From: an uncultured Clostridia bacterium | GTDB lineage: Bacteria; Bacillota_A; Clostridia; TANB77; CAG-508 | NCBI GenBank assembly: GCA_944390995.1 | Contig: CALXSA010000008.1 | Span: forward strand, 1 to 39,084 | Length of the DNA stretch: 39,084 nucleotides | Direction of reading: 5' to 3' | In this document: piece by piece, positions 8,704-18,900 of the stretch | Layout of the letters: each line of letters starts with the position of its first letter | Position numbering within the stretch: position 1 is the first letter of the stretch | Position numbers and translations under genes: made by a program | The notes under the pieces: generated by a model | Told to the model about the DNA's origin: nothing | The model's input: only the letters and a program-made list of their open reading frames with translations | Databases searched by the model: none

Positions 8704-8754
8704 TCATGGTTATCCTATTATAAGTAGAGGATAAAGAAAGAAGGATAACCATGA
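8704..8754 (+). promoter_or_regulatory. Inverted repeat covering the spoIVB start codon
   Basis: TCATGGTTATCC (8704-8715) and GGATAACCATGA (8743-8754) form a perfect 12-bp stem around a 27-base loop. The right arm contains the start codon (8751-8753) and touches the ribosome site. In RNA it could hide translation initiation; in DNA it could be an operator. Confidence 0.6.
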
Positions 8755-9959
8755 AATTTTTTAAAAGAATTATTTTAATTTGCATTTTAACTATAATTTA
8801 TGTATATGTATGTAATATTAGTATGTTGCCCAATAATATAATTTTAATGCAGGGAGATACATTGGAGCTAAATACAATTTTTGGGCTAGATATTAAAGGC
8901 TCTGAAACTATGCAGGCATCCAGCAGTCTAAACAATAGAATTGTGGCAGAAACTGGAAAATTGGACTTAAACCTAAGCTTGTTCAATTTATTTGGTGTTA
9001 AAGATGTAACTGTTAATGTAATACCAAAAACAACAGTAGTGCCAGTAGGAAAGGCAATAGGCATGAAAATGTACACTGAAGGAGTGCTTGTTGTTGGAAT
9101 GTCTGAAATAGAGGGGCAAAAACCATATGAAGCTTCCGGAATTGAGGCTGGGGACAAGATTATTGAAGTGGACAACAAGCAAATAAGTAGTACAGATGAG
9201 TTAATTGAATGCGTAAATAATTCAAATGGAAATAATGTTGAAATAAAATATATTAGTGAGCAAGAAGAAAAGACAACAAGCATCGAGCCTGTAAAAACTT
9301 CAGATAATGAATACAAGCTAGGACTATGGGTTAGAGATGCAGCAGCTGGTGTTGGCACTTTGACTTTTTATGAGCCTTCAAGTGGGCAGTTTGGCGCACT
9401 TGGCCATGGAATTAATGATGTTGACACATATGAATTAATAGACATCGCCAGTGGAGAGCTAGTTACAACAGACATATTAGAGATTGTAAAGGGCGCAGAT
9501 GGAGCTCCTGGCGAAATTCGTGGAAGTATAGATAATGGAGTTACTTTAGGTAAAATTTCTAAAAATACGAGTGTTGGAATATATGGTAATGTTGAAAATT
9601 TTGCAAAAGTTACTCAAAACAATTCAAAGGAAATGGAAGTCGCAAACAGAAGTGAGATACAAACAGGAAAAGCAGAAATTTTATGCGAATTAGAAAACAG
9701 AAAAACAGAAAGCTATGAAATAGAAATTCAAAAAATATTCATAGATAATAACGAAAACAACAAAAGTATGCTAATTAAAGTAACAGACGAGGAATTGCTA
9801 GAAAAAACAGGTGGAATTATTCAAGGAATGAGTGGAGCACCAATAATTCAAAACGATAAGTTTATTGGAGCAGTTACGCACGTTCTTGTAAACGATTCAA
9901 CAATGGGATATGCAGTTTTCGGAGACTTAATGATTAAACAAATGAGGGAGGTAGGCTAG
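8751..9959 (+). CDS. spoIVB: SpoIVB-family serine peptidase (stage IV sporulation protein B)
   Basis: A 402-residue protein with an N-terminal membrane helix (about 7-24), a PDZ domain at about 95-185 (YEASGIEAGDKIIEVDNKQI), and a C-terminal S55 peptidase domain. The nucleophile is Ser361 in GMSGAPI and the base His219 in GALGHGIND; their spacing of 142 residues equals that in B. subtilis SpoIVB (His236, Ser378). The end of the domain has THVLVNDSTMGYAVFG. In sporulating Firmicutes SpoIVB crosses from the forespore and triggers cleavage of pro-sigma-K by acting on SpoIVFA. In Bacillus it lies beside spo0A; here it follows the Tad-like locus. A 12-bp inverted repeat spans its start codon, and a strong hairpin follows its stop. 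Confidence 0.93.
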   Translation: MKFFKRIILICILTIIYVYVCNISMLPNNIILMQGDTLELNTIFGLDIKGSETMQASSSLNNRIVAETGKLDLNLSLFNLFGVKDVTVNVIPKTTVVPVGKAIGMKMYTEGVLVVGMSEIEGQKPYEASGIEAGDKIIEVDNKQISSTDELIECVNNSNGNNVEIKYISEQEEKTTSIEPVKTSDNEYKLGLWVRDAAAGVGTLTFYEPSSGQFGALGHGINDVDTYELIDIASGELVTTDILEIVKGADGAPGEIRGSIDNGVTLGKISKNTSVGIYGNVENFAKVTQNNSKEMEVANRSEIQTGKAEILCELENRKTESYEIEIQKIFIDNNENNKSMLIKVTDEELLEKTGGIIQGMSGAPIIQNDKFIGAVTHVLVNDSTMGYAVFGDLMIKQMREVG

Positions 9960-10010
9960 TTACAGGATAATGGTTTTTAAAATAAGTGAATATAACCATT
10001 ATCCTGTAAC
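9959..10010. terminator. 17-bp perfect hairpin after spoIVB
   Basis: GTTACAGGATAATGGTT (9959-9975) pairs perfectly with AACCATTATCCTGTAAC (9994-10010). It overlaps the last base of the spoIVB stop codon. There is no long U run after it, so it may act as a transcript end or processing site. Related sequence occurs at 32893-32930 and about 29673-29690. Confidence 0.55.
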
Positions 10011-10038
10011 GTAGGCCAGATAAAATAAGAGTTTTAGG

Positions 10039-10068
10039 TTGCGGATATAGTCTACCGTATGATAAAAT
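10039..10068 (+). promoter_or_regulatory. Predicted promoter for the transglutaminase-like gene
   Basis: TTGCGG (10039-10044), 18 bases, then TAAAAT (10063-10068) with the extended element TGA just before it. It lies 58 bases upstream of the start at 10126. Confidence 0.45.
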
Positions 10069-10125
10069 ATATTTGAAAAAAATGGGGCAAAACTTTGCAA
10101 CATAATAAAAAAGGAGTTAGAGTTA

Positions 10126-10392
10126 ATGCGAAATAATAGAGGCGTAACAGCTGTGTCAGCTGTATTGACTACAATGATACTAATGCTATTAGTATTTTTG
10201 GCATATGAATTGTTCTATGTAGATTTATTTAATTTATTTGGTAGAAATGAAAATGCTAGCGTATTGGCAAATATAACAACTGGGCAGGGAACCGCTTTGG
10301 AAAATGTAGAGGTGGCTTCAAATGGCTCCAATGTTACTCCTACTACTCCAATAACAAACAACAATTTATACCGGAAACGAGACATTAATTAG
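10126..10392 (+). CDS. Membrane-anchor N-terminal fragment of a frameshifted transglutaminase-like protein
   Basis: An 88-residue frame with ribosome site AAAAAGGAGTTAG. It starts MRNNRGVTAVSAVLTTMILM: a short basic leader, a Gly that could be a prepilin-type cleavage site, then a hydrophobic helix (about 8-30) as in TadE-like proteins. It is followed by an Asn/Thr-rich linker that ends abruptly as YRKRDIN. The frame one base over is open from 10355 and continues the linker smoothly (ETLISDKYFYNQ) into the transglutaminase-like domain downstream. The two pieces were therefore almost certainly one gene of about 370 codons. Whether this is a real mutation, a programmed shift or a base-calling error cannot be told from the sequence. 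Confidence 0.6.
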   Translation: MRNNRGVTAVSAVLTTMILMLLVFLAYELFYVDLFNLFGRNENASVLANITTGQGTALENVEVASNGSNVTPTTPITNNNLYRKRDIN

Positions 10393-10414
10393 TGATAAAT
10401 ATTTTTACAACCAG

Positions 10415-11254
10415 TTGGATGAATATGGAAAAACAATCTATAAAGGGCTAGAGGACAACAAGGAAAACATGAAATCTGGGACATATGAAATTGACTTCGG
10501 AACTGAGTTTAATGACTTATTAAATTCAGAAGGGGGAACAGAAACCTTGAACATGGCATTTCAATCAGCTTGGAATGCTTATACATACGACAACATGGAT
10601 GTTTTCTATATAGATGTTGAGAATTTGACTTTATTAACTCAAACAACAACAATTGCTGGTATATCAACACATAGAGTTAGATTATCAAATGGAGATAATG
10701 CTACATATTTAAAAAGTAATTTTACGGCGCAAGGAAAAATAGATGGCAAGCTTAATTTACTTTCAGCAATGAGAGAAGAAATGAAAAAACAGTTACAAAA
10801 TTTGAGCGATTATGATAAAATTAGAGAGGTACATTATTGGTTAGTAAATAATATTGAATATGACTCAAATTTAGAGGCAGAAGAACCATATTCAATATCT
10901 GGAGCTTTGACAGAAGGAAAGGCAGTATGCGAAGGCTATGCAAGAGCATTTAAGTACATAATGGATGGCCTTGGAATACCATGCGTATTAGTTAGCGGAA
11001 CAGCCACAAACTCTAGTGGACTTACAGAATCGCATGCATGGAACTATGTATACTTAAACGACCAATGGTACGCAATTGACGTAACATGGGACGACCCAAT
11101 TATTATAGGAGACGGCTACATCCCAGACGACACAATGTACCAATACTTTCTAAAAGGAAGAAATACTTTTTTAACCACACATGTGGAAGATGGTTATTTG
11201 ACGGACAATAGTTTGGAGTTTAGGTTTCCTGAACTTAGTGCATCAGATTATTAG
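10415..11254 (+). CDS. Transglutaminase-like (cysteine peptidase fold) domain protein, probably the C-terminal part of the preceding gene
   Basis: The domain has the classic Cys-His-Asp layout: Cys in GKAVCEGYARAFKYIMDGLG, His in SHAWNYVYLN and Asp in YAIDVTWDDP. Upstream comes the family's usual lead-in YNQLDEYGKTIYKGLEDNKE. The only start candidate in this frame is a TTG without a ribosome site, and the frame is open back to 10355, so this looks like the second half of a frameshifted gene rather than a separate one. Extracytoplasmic transglutaminase-like proteins act on cell-wall or surface proteins as crosslinkers or peptidases. The prepilin-like anchor and the Tad-like neighbours suggest an extracellular job; that part is inference. 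Confidence 0.75.
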   Translation: MDEYGKTIYKGLEDNKENMKSGTYEIDFGTEFNDLLNSEGGTETLNMAFQSAWNAYTYDNMDVFYIDVENLTLLTQTTTIAGISTHRVRLSNGDNATYLKSNFTAQGKIDGKLNLLSAMREEMKKQLQNLSDYDKIREVHYWLVNNIEYDSNLEAEEPYSISGALTEGKAVCEGYARAFKYIMDGLGIPCVLVSGTATNSSGLTESHAWNYVYLNDQWYAIDVTWDDPIIIGDGYIPDDTMYQYFLKGRNTFLTTHVEDGYLTDNSLEFRFPELSASDY

Positions 11255-11273
11255 ATGAGTTCACAAAAATAAA

Positions 11274-11394
11274 GTTGGAAAAAGAATTGCTTTTTGGCTA
11301 GGCAAACGAGCAAGAAAGCCGGAGGCGTGCTTTTGGCACGTTGAGGACTTTCGCAGAGAAGTTTAACAACGCCAAAAACAATTATCTTTCCAAC
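11274..11394 (+). ncRNA. Structured 5' leader of dnaE (unidentified RNA)
   Basis: A long-range stem joins 11274-11298 to 11371-11394, with 8, 5 and 8 pairs separated by a 3x3 internal loop and one bulge. It ends a few bases before the dnaE ribosome site. Inside are GAAAG (11314-11318) with CTTTC (11348-11352) and CGTGC (11326-11330) with GCACG (11336-11340), forming a nested second arm with GGAG and GAGGA in its internal loop. No T-box motif is present. I do not recognise the RNA family; a cis-regulatory element for DNA polymerase III alpha is possible. Confidence 0.5.
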
Positions 11395-11406
11395 AGAGGA
11401 GGAAAA

Positions 11407-14400
11407 ATGAGTAATTTCGTACACTTGCACATTCACAGCGAATTCAGCCTACTAGATGGAGCAAATAGAATAAAAGACTTGCCAGTAAGGGCAAAAGAGC
11501 TAGGCATGGACGCGATGGCAATTACAGACCATGGCGTTATGTTTGGTTGTATTGATTTCTACAAGGCTTGTAAGGCAAATGGGGTTAAGCCTATTATTGG
11601 ATGCGAGGTTTATGTTGCGCCACGTACAAGGCATGATAAAGATGCTGAGCTTGATAGTAAATACAACCATTTAATTTTACTTGCAAAAAATAATGATGGA
11701 TATAAGAATTTGTCTAAGTTAGTTTCTTTGGGCTTTACTGAGGGCTTTTATTACAAGCCTCGTATTGATAAGGAAATTCTTGAAAAATACCATGAGAATT
11801 TAATTTGCTGTAGTGGTTGTTTGGCAGGAGAGGTAAGTCAAGCAATTTTACAAAACAACATAGAGGAAGCAAAAAGGGTTGCGAACTGGTTCAAAGGTGT
11901 TTTCGGAAAAGATTATTATTTGGAAATACAGCACAATGGCGTAAGGGAGCAGGCTTTGGTAAATCAAAAGCTTATTCAGATTGCAAGAGAACTAGACATA
12001 CCGCTTGTTGCTACAAATGATGCGCATTATTTAAAAAGAGAGGATGCGTACAACCACGAGGTGCTTTTGTGCATTCAAACTGGCAAAAGGATGACAGATG
12101 AAGACAGAATGCGTTTTGAAACAGACGAGCTATATGTTAAGTCGCCTGAAGAGATGAAGGAGTTTTTTGCCAATGTTCCGGACGCGATTGAAAACACTGT
12201 AAAAATTGCAGAGCAGTGTAATGTAGAGTTTGAATTTGGTCATACAATACTTCCTAATTATGATGTGCCAGAGGAGTTTGAGACACATTTTGATTATTTG
12301 AAAAAACTTACTGATGACGGAATTATAAAAAGATATGGAAAAAACCCAACACAAGAAATAATCGATAGAAAAGATTACGAGCTTTCTGTTATTCAGAAAA
12401 TGGGCTATGTAGATTATTTCTTAATTGTGTGGGACTACATAAATTATGCTAAAACAAATGGAATACCAGTTGGTCCAGGGCGTGGCTCTGGTGCTGGTTC
12501 TATTGTTGCGTATGCTATTGGAATTACAGACATAGACCCAATTAAATATGGGCTAATTTTTGAGAGATTTTTGAACCCAGAGAGAGTTAGCATGCCCGAT
12601 TTTGACGTGGACTTTTGCTATGAGAGAAGGCAAGAGGTAATTGACTATGTGGGCAGAAAATATGGACATGACCATGTTTCGCAGATTATTACATTTGGCA
12701 CAATGTCTGCAAGAATGGTAATTCGCGATGTGGGCAGAGCACTTGATGTGTCATATGCGGAGACAGACAAACTTGCCAAGATGGTTCCAAATGAATTGCA
12801 CATAACCATAAAAAAGGCGATGGAGCAGAACAGGGAATTACGCGAGCTATATGAAAGTAATGAAGAATATAGAAAACTTTTAGATATTGCAATGGCGCTA
12901 GAAGGAATGCCAAGGCAGGCTTCAACACATGCATGTGGAATAGTTATTACAAAGGAGCCTGTTGATGCATATGTGCCTTTGTACATGAGGGACAATACGA
13001 TTTCTACACAGTACATAATGACAACTTTAGAAGAATTGGGACTTTTGAAAATGGACTTTTTGGGACTAAGAACTCTTACAGTTATACAGGATACAAAAGA
13101 CCTAGTTAAGCAAAATAGAGGAATTGAAGTCGAGTTTGACAAAGATATGAACGACTCAAAGGTATATAAACAATGGCAGGACGGCACATCGGTTGGAATA
13201 TTCCAATTTGAAAGCCAAGGAATGACAAACTTTATGAAGGAACTAAAACCAGACTGCTTAGAGGACATTATAGCTGGGGTTTCGCTATACAGGCCAGGCC
13301 CGATGGACCAAATACCAAGGTACATAGCGAACAAAAAAGACCCGGAAAATGCAGTATACACGCATGAAAGGCTAAAACCAATATTGAATGTTACATATGG
13401 TTGTATGGTGTATCAAGAGCAGGTTATGCAAATAGTAAGGGACCTAGCTGGATACTCATTAGGTAGAGCCGATTTGGTTAGACGTGCCATGGGAAAGAAG
13501 AAACTAGACGTAATGGCAAAAGAGCGTGAAATATTCATAAATGGGCAGGTTGACGAAGACGGAAACGTAGTTGTGCCAGGATGTGTGCGCAATGGAATTT
13601 CAGCAGAAGATGCTAACAAAATATTTGACGAAATGGCAGAATTTGCAAAATACGCTTTCAATAAATCACATGCGGCTGCATATGCGGTTTTATCATACCA
13701 AACAGCGTATTTGAAAACATATTATCCAGCAGAATTCATGGCCGCAATGCTTAATAGCTTTTTGGGAAATCTAGACAAAATACCAGCATATGTTGATGAA
13801 TGTAGAAGATTAAATATTGAAATATTAAAACCAGACATTAATAAGAGTTTTACCAGATTTACGGTTGATGGCAACAAAATACGATTTGGCTTAGGAAGCA
13901 TAAAAAATGTTGGTGTAGGCGCAGTTGACGAAATAGTGGCAGAGAGAAATGCAAATGGAGAATTTAAAGACTTTGGAGACTTTTGCGAGAGAATTGCAAG
14001 TGCTTCAGTGAACAAAAAATGTGTAGAAAGTTTAATAAAAGCAGGTGCATTTGAAAGCTTCGAGCAAACCAGAAGAACACTCATGGAATCATATGAGGCA
14101 ATTATAGATTCAATTGCAGACAGCACAAAGAAAAGCTTTGACGGGCAAGTAAGCATGTTTGACTTAGGCGGAACTGACCAAGAAGAAATGAAAGAGCTAA
14201 AATACACATATAGAGTGATGCCGGAATTTACAGAAAGAGAATTGCTATCTATGGAAAAGGAAATGCTAGGTTTGTACATTTCGGGACATCCACTCGACAA
14301 ACTTAGAACACAAATAGAAATGCAAACAAATGTGAATTCAGCCCAGCTTCGTGAAGCACAAGGCGCAAGTAGTTTAGATGCAGCAGCAATTGAAGGAGAA

Positions 14401-14970
14401 GAATACAAAGACGGGCAGGCATATAAAGATATTAAAGAAATAGAAATTGGCAAAGATATGAAAATGTCAGCAAAAGAAAAGTTGGCTGATGGACAATTTG
14501 TAAAATATGCAGGAATAATAACAAGTGTTAAAAAGAAATTCACTAAAACCAATAAAATAATGGCATTTGTAACAGTGGAAGACTTGTACGGCCCAGTAGA
14601 AGTAATAGTATTCGAAAACTGCTATCAAAACTGTTCAAATATTTTAATGGAAGACAACATCGTTTTGGTGGACGGAAGGCTAAGCATTAGAGAAGATGAA
14701 GACACCAAAATAGTAGCAAGAGAAATACAAGAATTCGGCGAGCAAAAAAAGAAAATATTCACAATAGACATAACCGATGCCGATGACGAACAAAAAGAAA
14801 AACTGAGAGGAGCAATAAAATTCTTCTCTGGGGACAGCAACAACATACCAATACAAATAATAAATGGAGAAAAAAAGGACATGGCAGGAGGAATACATCT
14901 TACAGGTCAGGTCCTAGAGGAGTTCAAGGAGATAATCGGAGACGAAAACGCAAAAGTAGTAGAGATATAA
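11407..14970 (+). CDS. dnaE: DNA polymerase III subunit alpha, DnaE type
   Basis: A protein of 1187 residues starting MSNFVHLHIHSEFSLLDGAN after the ribosome site GAGGAGG. The frame is open further upstream, but the leader hairpin and ribosome site fix this start. Domains in order: PHP domain (about 5-210, HLHIHSEFSL, AITDHGVMFG); C-family polymerase core with metal-binding Asp400 and Asp402 in PDFDVDF and Asp550 in LKMDFLGLRTL; thumb and fingers with YQEQVMQI and KKKLDVMAKE; helix-hairpin-helix region (about 830-900, GLGSIKNVG); and an OB-fold at about 1035-1110 (YAGIITSVKKKF). It replicates DNA in the cytoplasm with the beta clamp. In Firmicutes DnaE extends primers beside PolC; polC is not in this window. 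Confidence 0.97.
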   Translation: MSNFVHLHIHSEFSLLDGANRIKDLPVRAKELGMDAMAITDHGVMFGCIDFYKACKANGVKPIIGCEVYVAPRTRHDKDAELDSKYNHLILLAKNNDGYKNLSKLVSLGFTEGFYYKPRIDKEILEKYHENLICCSGCLAGEVSQAILQNNIEEAKRVANWFKGVFGKDYYLEIQHNGVREQALVNQKLIQIARELDIPLVATNDAHYLKREDAYNHEVLLCIQTGKRMTDEDRMRFETDELYVKSPEEMKEFFANVPDAIENTVKIAEQCNVEFEFGHTILPNYDVPEEFETHFDYLKKLTDDGIIKRYGKNPTQEIIDRKDYELSVIQKMGYVDYFLIVWDYINYAKTNGIPVGPGRGSGAGSIVAYAIGITDIDPIKYGLIFERFLNPERVSMPDFDVDFCYERRQEVIDYVGRKYGHDHVSQIITFGTMSARMVIRDVGRALDVSYAETDKLAKMVPNELHITIKKAMEQNRELRELYESNEEYRKLLDIAMALEGMPRQASTHACGIVITKEPVDAYVPLYMRDNTISTQYIMTTLEELGLLKMDFLGLRTLTVIQDTKDLVKQNRGIEVEFDKDMNDSKVYKQWQDGTSVGIFQFESQGMTNFMKELKPDCLEDIIAGVSLYRPGPMDQIPRYIANKKDPENAVYTHERLKPILNVTYGCMVYQEQVMQIVRDLAGYSLGRADLVRRAMGKKKLDVMAKEREIFINGQVDEDGNVVVPGCVRNGISAEDANKIFDEMAEFAKYAFNKSHAAAYAVLSYQTAYLKTYYPAEFMAAMLNSFLGNLDKIPAYVDECRRLNIEILKPDINKSFTRFTVDGNKIRFGLGSIKNVGVGAVDEIVAERNANGEFKDFGDFCERIASASVNKKCVESLIKAGAFESFEQTRRTLMESYEAIIDSIADSTKKSFDGQVSMFDLGGTDQEEMKELKYTYRVMPEFTERELLSMEKEMLGLYISGHPLDKLRTQIEMQTNVNSAQLREAQGASSLDAAAIEGEEYKDGQAYKDIKEIEIGKDMKMSAKEKLADGQFVKYAGIITSVKKKFTKTNKIMAFVTVEDLYGPVEVIVFENCYQNCSNILMEDNIVLVDGRLSIREDEDTKIVAREIQEFGEQKKKIFTIDITDADDEQKEKLRGAIKFFSGDSNNIPIQIINGEKKDMAGGIHLTGQVLEEFKEIIGDENAKVVEI

Positions 14971-14973
14971 AAT

Positions 14974-15103
14974 TTCGTTTTGGGGACAGGTCTCACAGCG
15001 AAAAAAATTTCGTTTTAGGGACAGGTCTGAACATCTTATTGATTGATGAGATGTGTCCCAAAAACGAAAAAAAGTTCGCCGTGAGACCTGTCCCCAAAAC
15101 GAA
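14974..15103. repeat. Nested GGGGACAGGTCTC palindrome between dnaE and the ABC genes
   Basis: Outer arms 14974-14996 and 15081-15103 are complementary over 23 bases and include GGGGACAGGTCTCAC. Inside, TTCGTTTTAGGGACA (15009-15023) pairs with TGTCCCAAAAACGAA (15054-15068), 14 of 15 bases, and a further ACATCT/AGATGT stem lies within. The whole unit could fold as one large branched hairpin and end dnaE transcription. It is the most complete copy of the GGGGAC repeat family in the window. Confidence 0.85.
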
Positions 15104-15128
15104 CAAAACGAAAAGGGAGTGAAAGATA

Positions 15129-15830
15129 GTGGCATACATAGAATTTAAAAATGTTGTGAAAGAATATAAGATGGGTGAAGTTTCAATAAAAGCGCTTAAT
15201 AAGACTAATTTTGAAATTGAGAAAGGCGAGCTTGTTGTAATTGTAGGTCCTAGTGGTGCTGGTAAAACAACCGCCTTAAATATTTTGGGAGGAATGGATA
15301 GTGCAACTTCCGGCAGGGTTGTAATAGATGGTAAGGATATTAGCAAGTTTAAGAAAAAAGAGCTTACTAAATATAGAAGGGAAGATATAGGTTTTGTGTT
15401 TCAATTTTACAATCTTGTTCAAAACCTTACAGCACTAGAGAATGTGGAACTTGCAACACAAATTTGTAAAAAAACGCTTAACCCAGAGGAGATACTAGGC
15501 AAAGTAGGTTTAAAGCATAGGTTGAAGAACTTTCCATCGCAATTATCTGGTGGAGAGCAACAGAGGGTGGCGATTGCTAGGGCAATTGCTAAGAACCCAA
15601 AACTTTTACTATGCGACGAACCGACTGGAGCACTAGACTATAAGACAGGAAAGCAAATTTTGCAGTTATTACAAGATACTTGCAGAAAGGAAAAAATGAC
15701 TGTAATTATAATTACTCACAACAGTGCACTAACTCCAATGGCAGATAGAGTAATTCATTTTAAAAATGGTACAGCTTTTGATATTCAGCAAAATGCCAAT
15801 CCTACACCTATTGCAGAGATTGAGTGGTAA
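15129..15830 (+). CDS. ABC transporter ATP-binding protein (MacB/LolD-type)
   Basis: A 233-residue ATPase with a GTG start and a GGGAGTGAAAG ribosome site. It has Walker [10 protein letters not shown] (about residue 40), the Q-loop [17 protein letters not shown], the signature [14 protein letters not shown], Walker [13 protein letters not shown] and the H-loop ITHNS. The residues after Walker B ([12 protein letters not shown]) are typical of the MacB/LolD/FtsE group that pairs with FtsX-type permeases. The following gene encodes exactly such a permease, so the two form an ABC system of the mechanotransmission or peptide-export kind at the cytoplasmic membrane. The substrate cannot be read from the sequence. 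Confidence 0.93.
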   Translation: MAYIEFKNVVKEYKMGEVSIKALNKTNFEIEKGELVVIVGPSGAGKTTALNILGGMDSATSGRVVIDGKDISKFKKKELTKYRREDIGFVFQFYNLVQNLTALENVELATQICKKTLNPEEILGKVGLKHRLKNFPSQLSGGEQQRVAIARAIAKNPKLLLCDEPTGALDYKTGKQILQLLQDTCRKEKMTVIIITHNSALTPMADRVIHFKNGTAFDIQQNANPTPIAEIEW

Positions 15831-15905
15831 GCTTTTTCTAAGACCACTCCGTCTTAAAGGTATACGTAGATAAAATGATAAGATAGTAAATAGATTGAGG
15901 TGAGA

Positions 15906-18900
15906 ATGTTGAAAACCGCACTTCTTAAAGACGGAATAAAAGAAATAAAAATTTCATATAAAAGGTTTTTATCCATACTTCTTATTGTGCTATTGGGTGT
16001 GGGCTTTTTTGCTGGAATAAAGGCTACAAGTCCTGACATGAAAAAAACTATTGATACATATTTTGATGACTTAAATGTTATGGACATTCAGGTTATTTCT
16101 ACATTGGGACTTACAGAGAATGATATTACTTCAATAAGTCAAGTAGAGAATGTGGAGAAGGTTGAGGGAACTTACCAAACTGATGCGACAGTTACAATTG
16201 GTGAAGAAGAAGTAGTTGTAAAGCTAGAGACTATAACAAGCAGTATTAATAATTTGCAGCTAATTGATGGACGTTTGCCAGAGAATGAAAAAGAGTGCGT
16301 CGTTGAGCAAAATTTTTTAAATGGAAGTGGTCATCAAATTGGTGACACAATAAAAGTTGACGTAGAGGATATTACAAATGATGATGGAGAAAAAGAAAGT
16401 GTTTTAAAGAATAATGAGCTACAGATTGTAGGCATAGTAGAATCTCCGTTATATATTTCTACAGATAGAGGAAGTACAAAACTTGGCAGTGGTAGAATAG
16501 ATTATTACATGTATGTGCCAAAGGAAAATTTGAATGCTAGCATATATACTAATATTTACCTAACAGTTGCAGGAGCTAATACAGAGGAAACGGGTAGTAA
16601 CCGTTATTTGGACAAAATAGATGAGGTTGAAAATAGTATAGATAATATTTCGGAGGAAAGGCGTGAGGCAAGGTACAACGAGCTATACGATAGTGCTAAC
16701 TCGAAAATACAAGATGCTCAAAAAGAGCTTGACGAAGAAAAGGCAAAGGCAGAAAAAGAGCTTGACGACGCACAAAAAGAAATTGATGATGGAAAAAAAG
16801 AGATAGAAGATGGAAAAGCAGAGATTGAAACAAACAGGGCAAATGCAAATTATCAGTTTAGTCAGGCAGAACAACAGATAGAAGAATCGAAAGAGCTATT
16901 AGCAGAGAATAAAGACAAGTTTGAGGAAGAAAAAAAGAAGGCAAATGAGCAAATAGCAAATTATAAAGAGCAGTTATCTGAATTACAACAATTGCAAAAA
17001 CAATTAAATACTGTAAAAACTAGCTTAAAAAAGGCGCAAGCTAGTTTGAATGAGTTGGAGAAAAAATTAGAGAGTGCATCAGAAGAAGAAAAACCAGCTT
17101 TGCAAGAGCAAATGGCAAAATTGAATATACAAATACAAACATTGCAGGGAACAATAGACACAATTAACAGTGAACTAGAAAAGCAAGGAGTTTCAGATTT
17201 AGCTGGAACGATTAAGCAAATTCAAACAGGAATAGAAACTGCAAACAGAGAGTTAGAAAATGGAGAGGCTCAGCTTGAAGATGCACAAAAGCAAATAGAA
17301 GAAGCTGAAGCAGAGTTACAGCGCCAAAAAAATTCTACATATTATCAATTAAACCAGGCAGAAGCAGAAATTGAGGATGCGGAAAAAGAAATAGCAGATG
17401 GCGAAAAAGAGCTAGAAGATGCACGCAAAGAATATGAAGAACAGATTTCAGAAGCGGAAGATGAATTGTTAGAGGCAAAAGAAGACTTAAAAGAAATTCA
17501 AAGACCGGAATGGTATGTGCTAACTAGAGAAGAAAACACGGGATACGTAAATTACATGCAAGATACAGAAAGAGTTGCAAATTTGGCAGAAGTCTTCCCT
17601 GTAGTATTCTTCTTGGTAGCAGCATTAATGAGTTTAAACTCAATGGCAAGAATGGTAGAAGAAGAAAGAGTGGAAATAGGCACATTAAAAGCGCTTGGAT
17701 ACAATAAATTGCAAATTGCAATGAAATACTTAGTATATGCAAGTTTAGCAACAGTAGTTGGTGGCGGAATTGGCTTGATTATTGGCTTTAACTTCTTACC
17801 AAAAGTAATAGCAGATATTTATGCAATGGTATATGATGTGCCGGATGTAATACTAGAATTTAATTTTGGATATGCAACTGCCGGAATTGCGGCAGCAGCA
17901 CTATGTACAGTAGGAGCTACAATCTTTACAGCAGCAAGAATATTAAGGCACAACCCAGCAACTCTAATGAGACCAAAAGCACCAAAACCAGGAAAGCGAG
18001 TTTTGCTAGAAAGAATACTATTTATATGGAAACATTTGAACTTTACGGCAAAAGTAACTGCAAGAAATATATTCAGGTATAAAAAGAGATTTTTGATGAC
18101 AATTATTGGAGTGTGCGGTTGCACGTCGCTTATTATCGCAGGTTTTGGCTTAAGAGACGCCATAACAAACATGATACCAAAGCAATATGGCGAAATCTAC
18201 AAATATGGAATAAACATTTCGTTAAAAGAAGAAAAACAAGCAGAAGACTTGCAGCAAATTAAAGACGAAGTGGTAAATCATGAAGATATAACAGATGTAT
18301 TGGGGGCCAATATTCAATCTGTAAAAATAATAAAAAATGACAACAACCAAAGCATACAATTAGTTGTACCAGAAGACGTGGAAAGCTTTGACACATTTGT
18401 TGAACTTAGAAGCAGGACACAAAAAGATAGCAAATATGTCCTAGATACTTCTGGAGCTGTAATTACAGAAAAATTGGCAAGATTGTTAGACATTAAAGAA
18501 GGAGACACAATTACAATAGAAAATGCAGATGGGGACAGGGCAGATGTAAATGTAGCACATATTACAGAAAATTATATATTGCATTATCTATATATGTCAC
18601 CTGACTTGTATAACCAAATATACGATACGAGAATTGATTATAATGTGATTTTGGCGAAAACAAACGAGCTAACAGAAGAACAAGAAGATAACTTGGGAAG
18701 AACATTGCTAGAAGACGAGGAAAATGTCTCTGGAGTAAGCTTCACATCGGACTCATCAGATATGATAACAGTGGTAATGGAAAATATGGACGCTGTAGTG
18801 TGGATACTTATTATAGCAGCAGGCTTGTTGGCATTAGTAGTATTGTACAATTTATTAAACTCAAATATAAGCGAGAGAATTAGAGAACTTGCCACAATAA

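Noticed and set aside
11341..11406. Upstream extension of dnaE from TTG 11341
   Set aside because: These codons fall in the leader RNA structure. DnaE proteins begin at the residues coded from 11407, which has a strong ribosome site.
12645..13361. 238-codon open frame on the minus strand
   Set aside because: It lies wholly inside the well-conserved dnaE coding sequence, lacks a ribosome site and gives a Ser/Ile/Val-rich product without motifs; it is a shadow frame.
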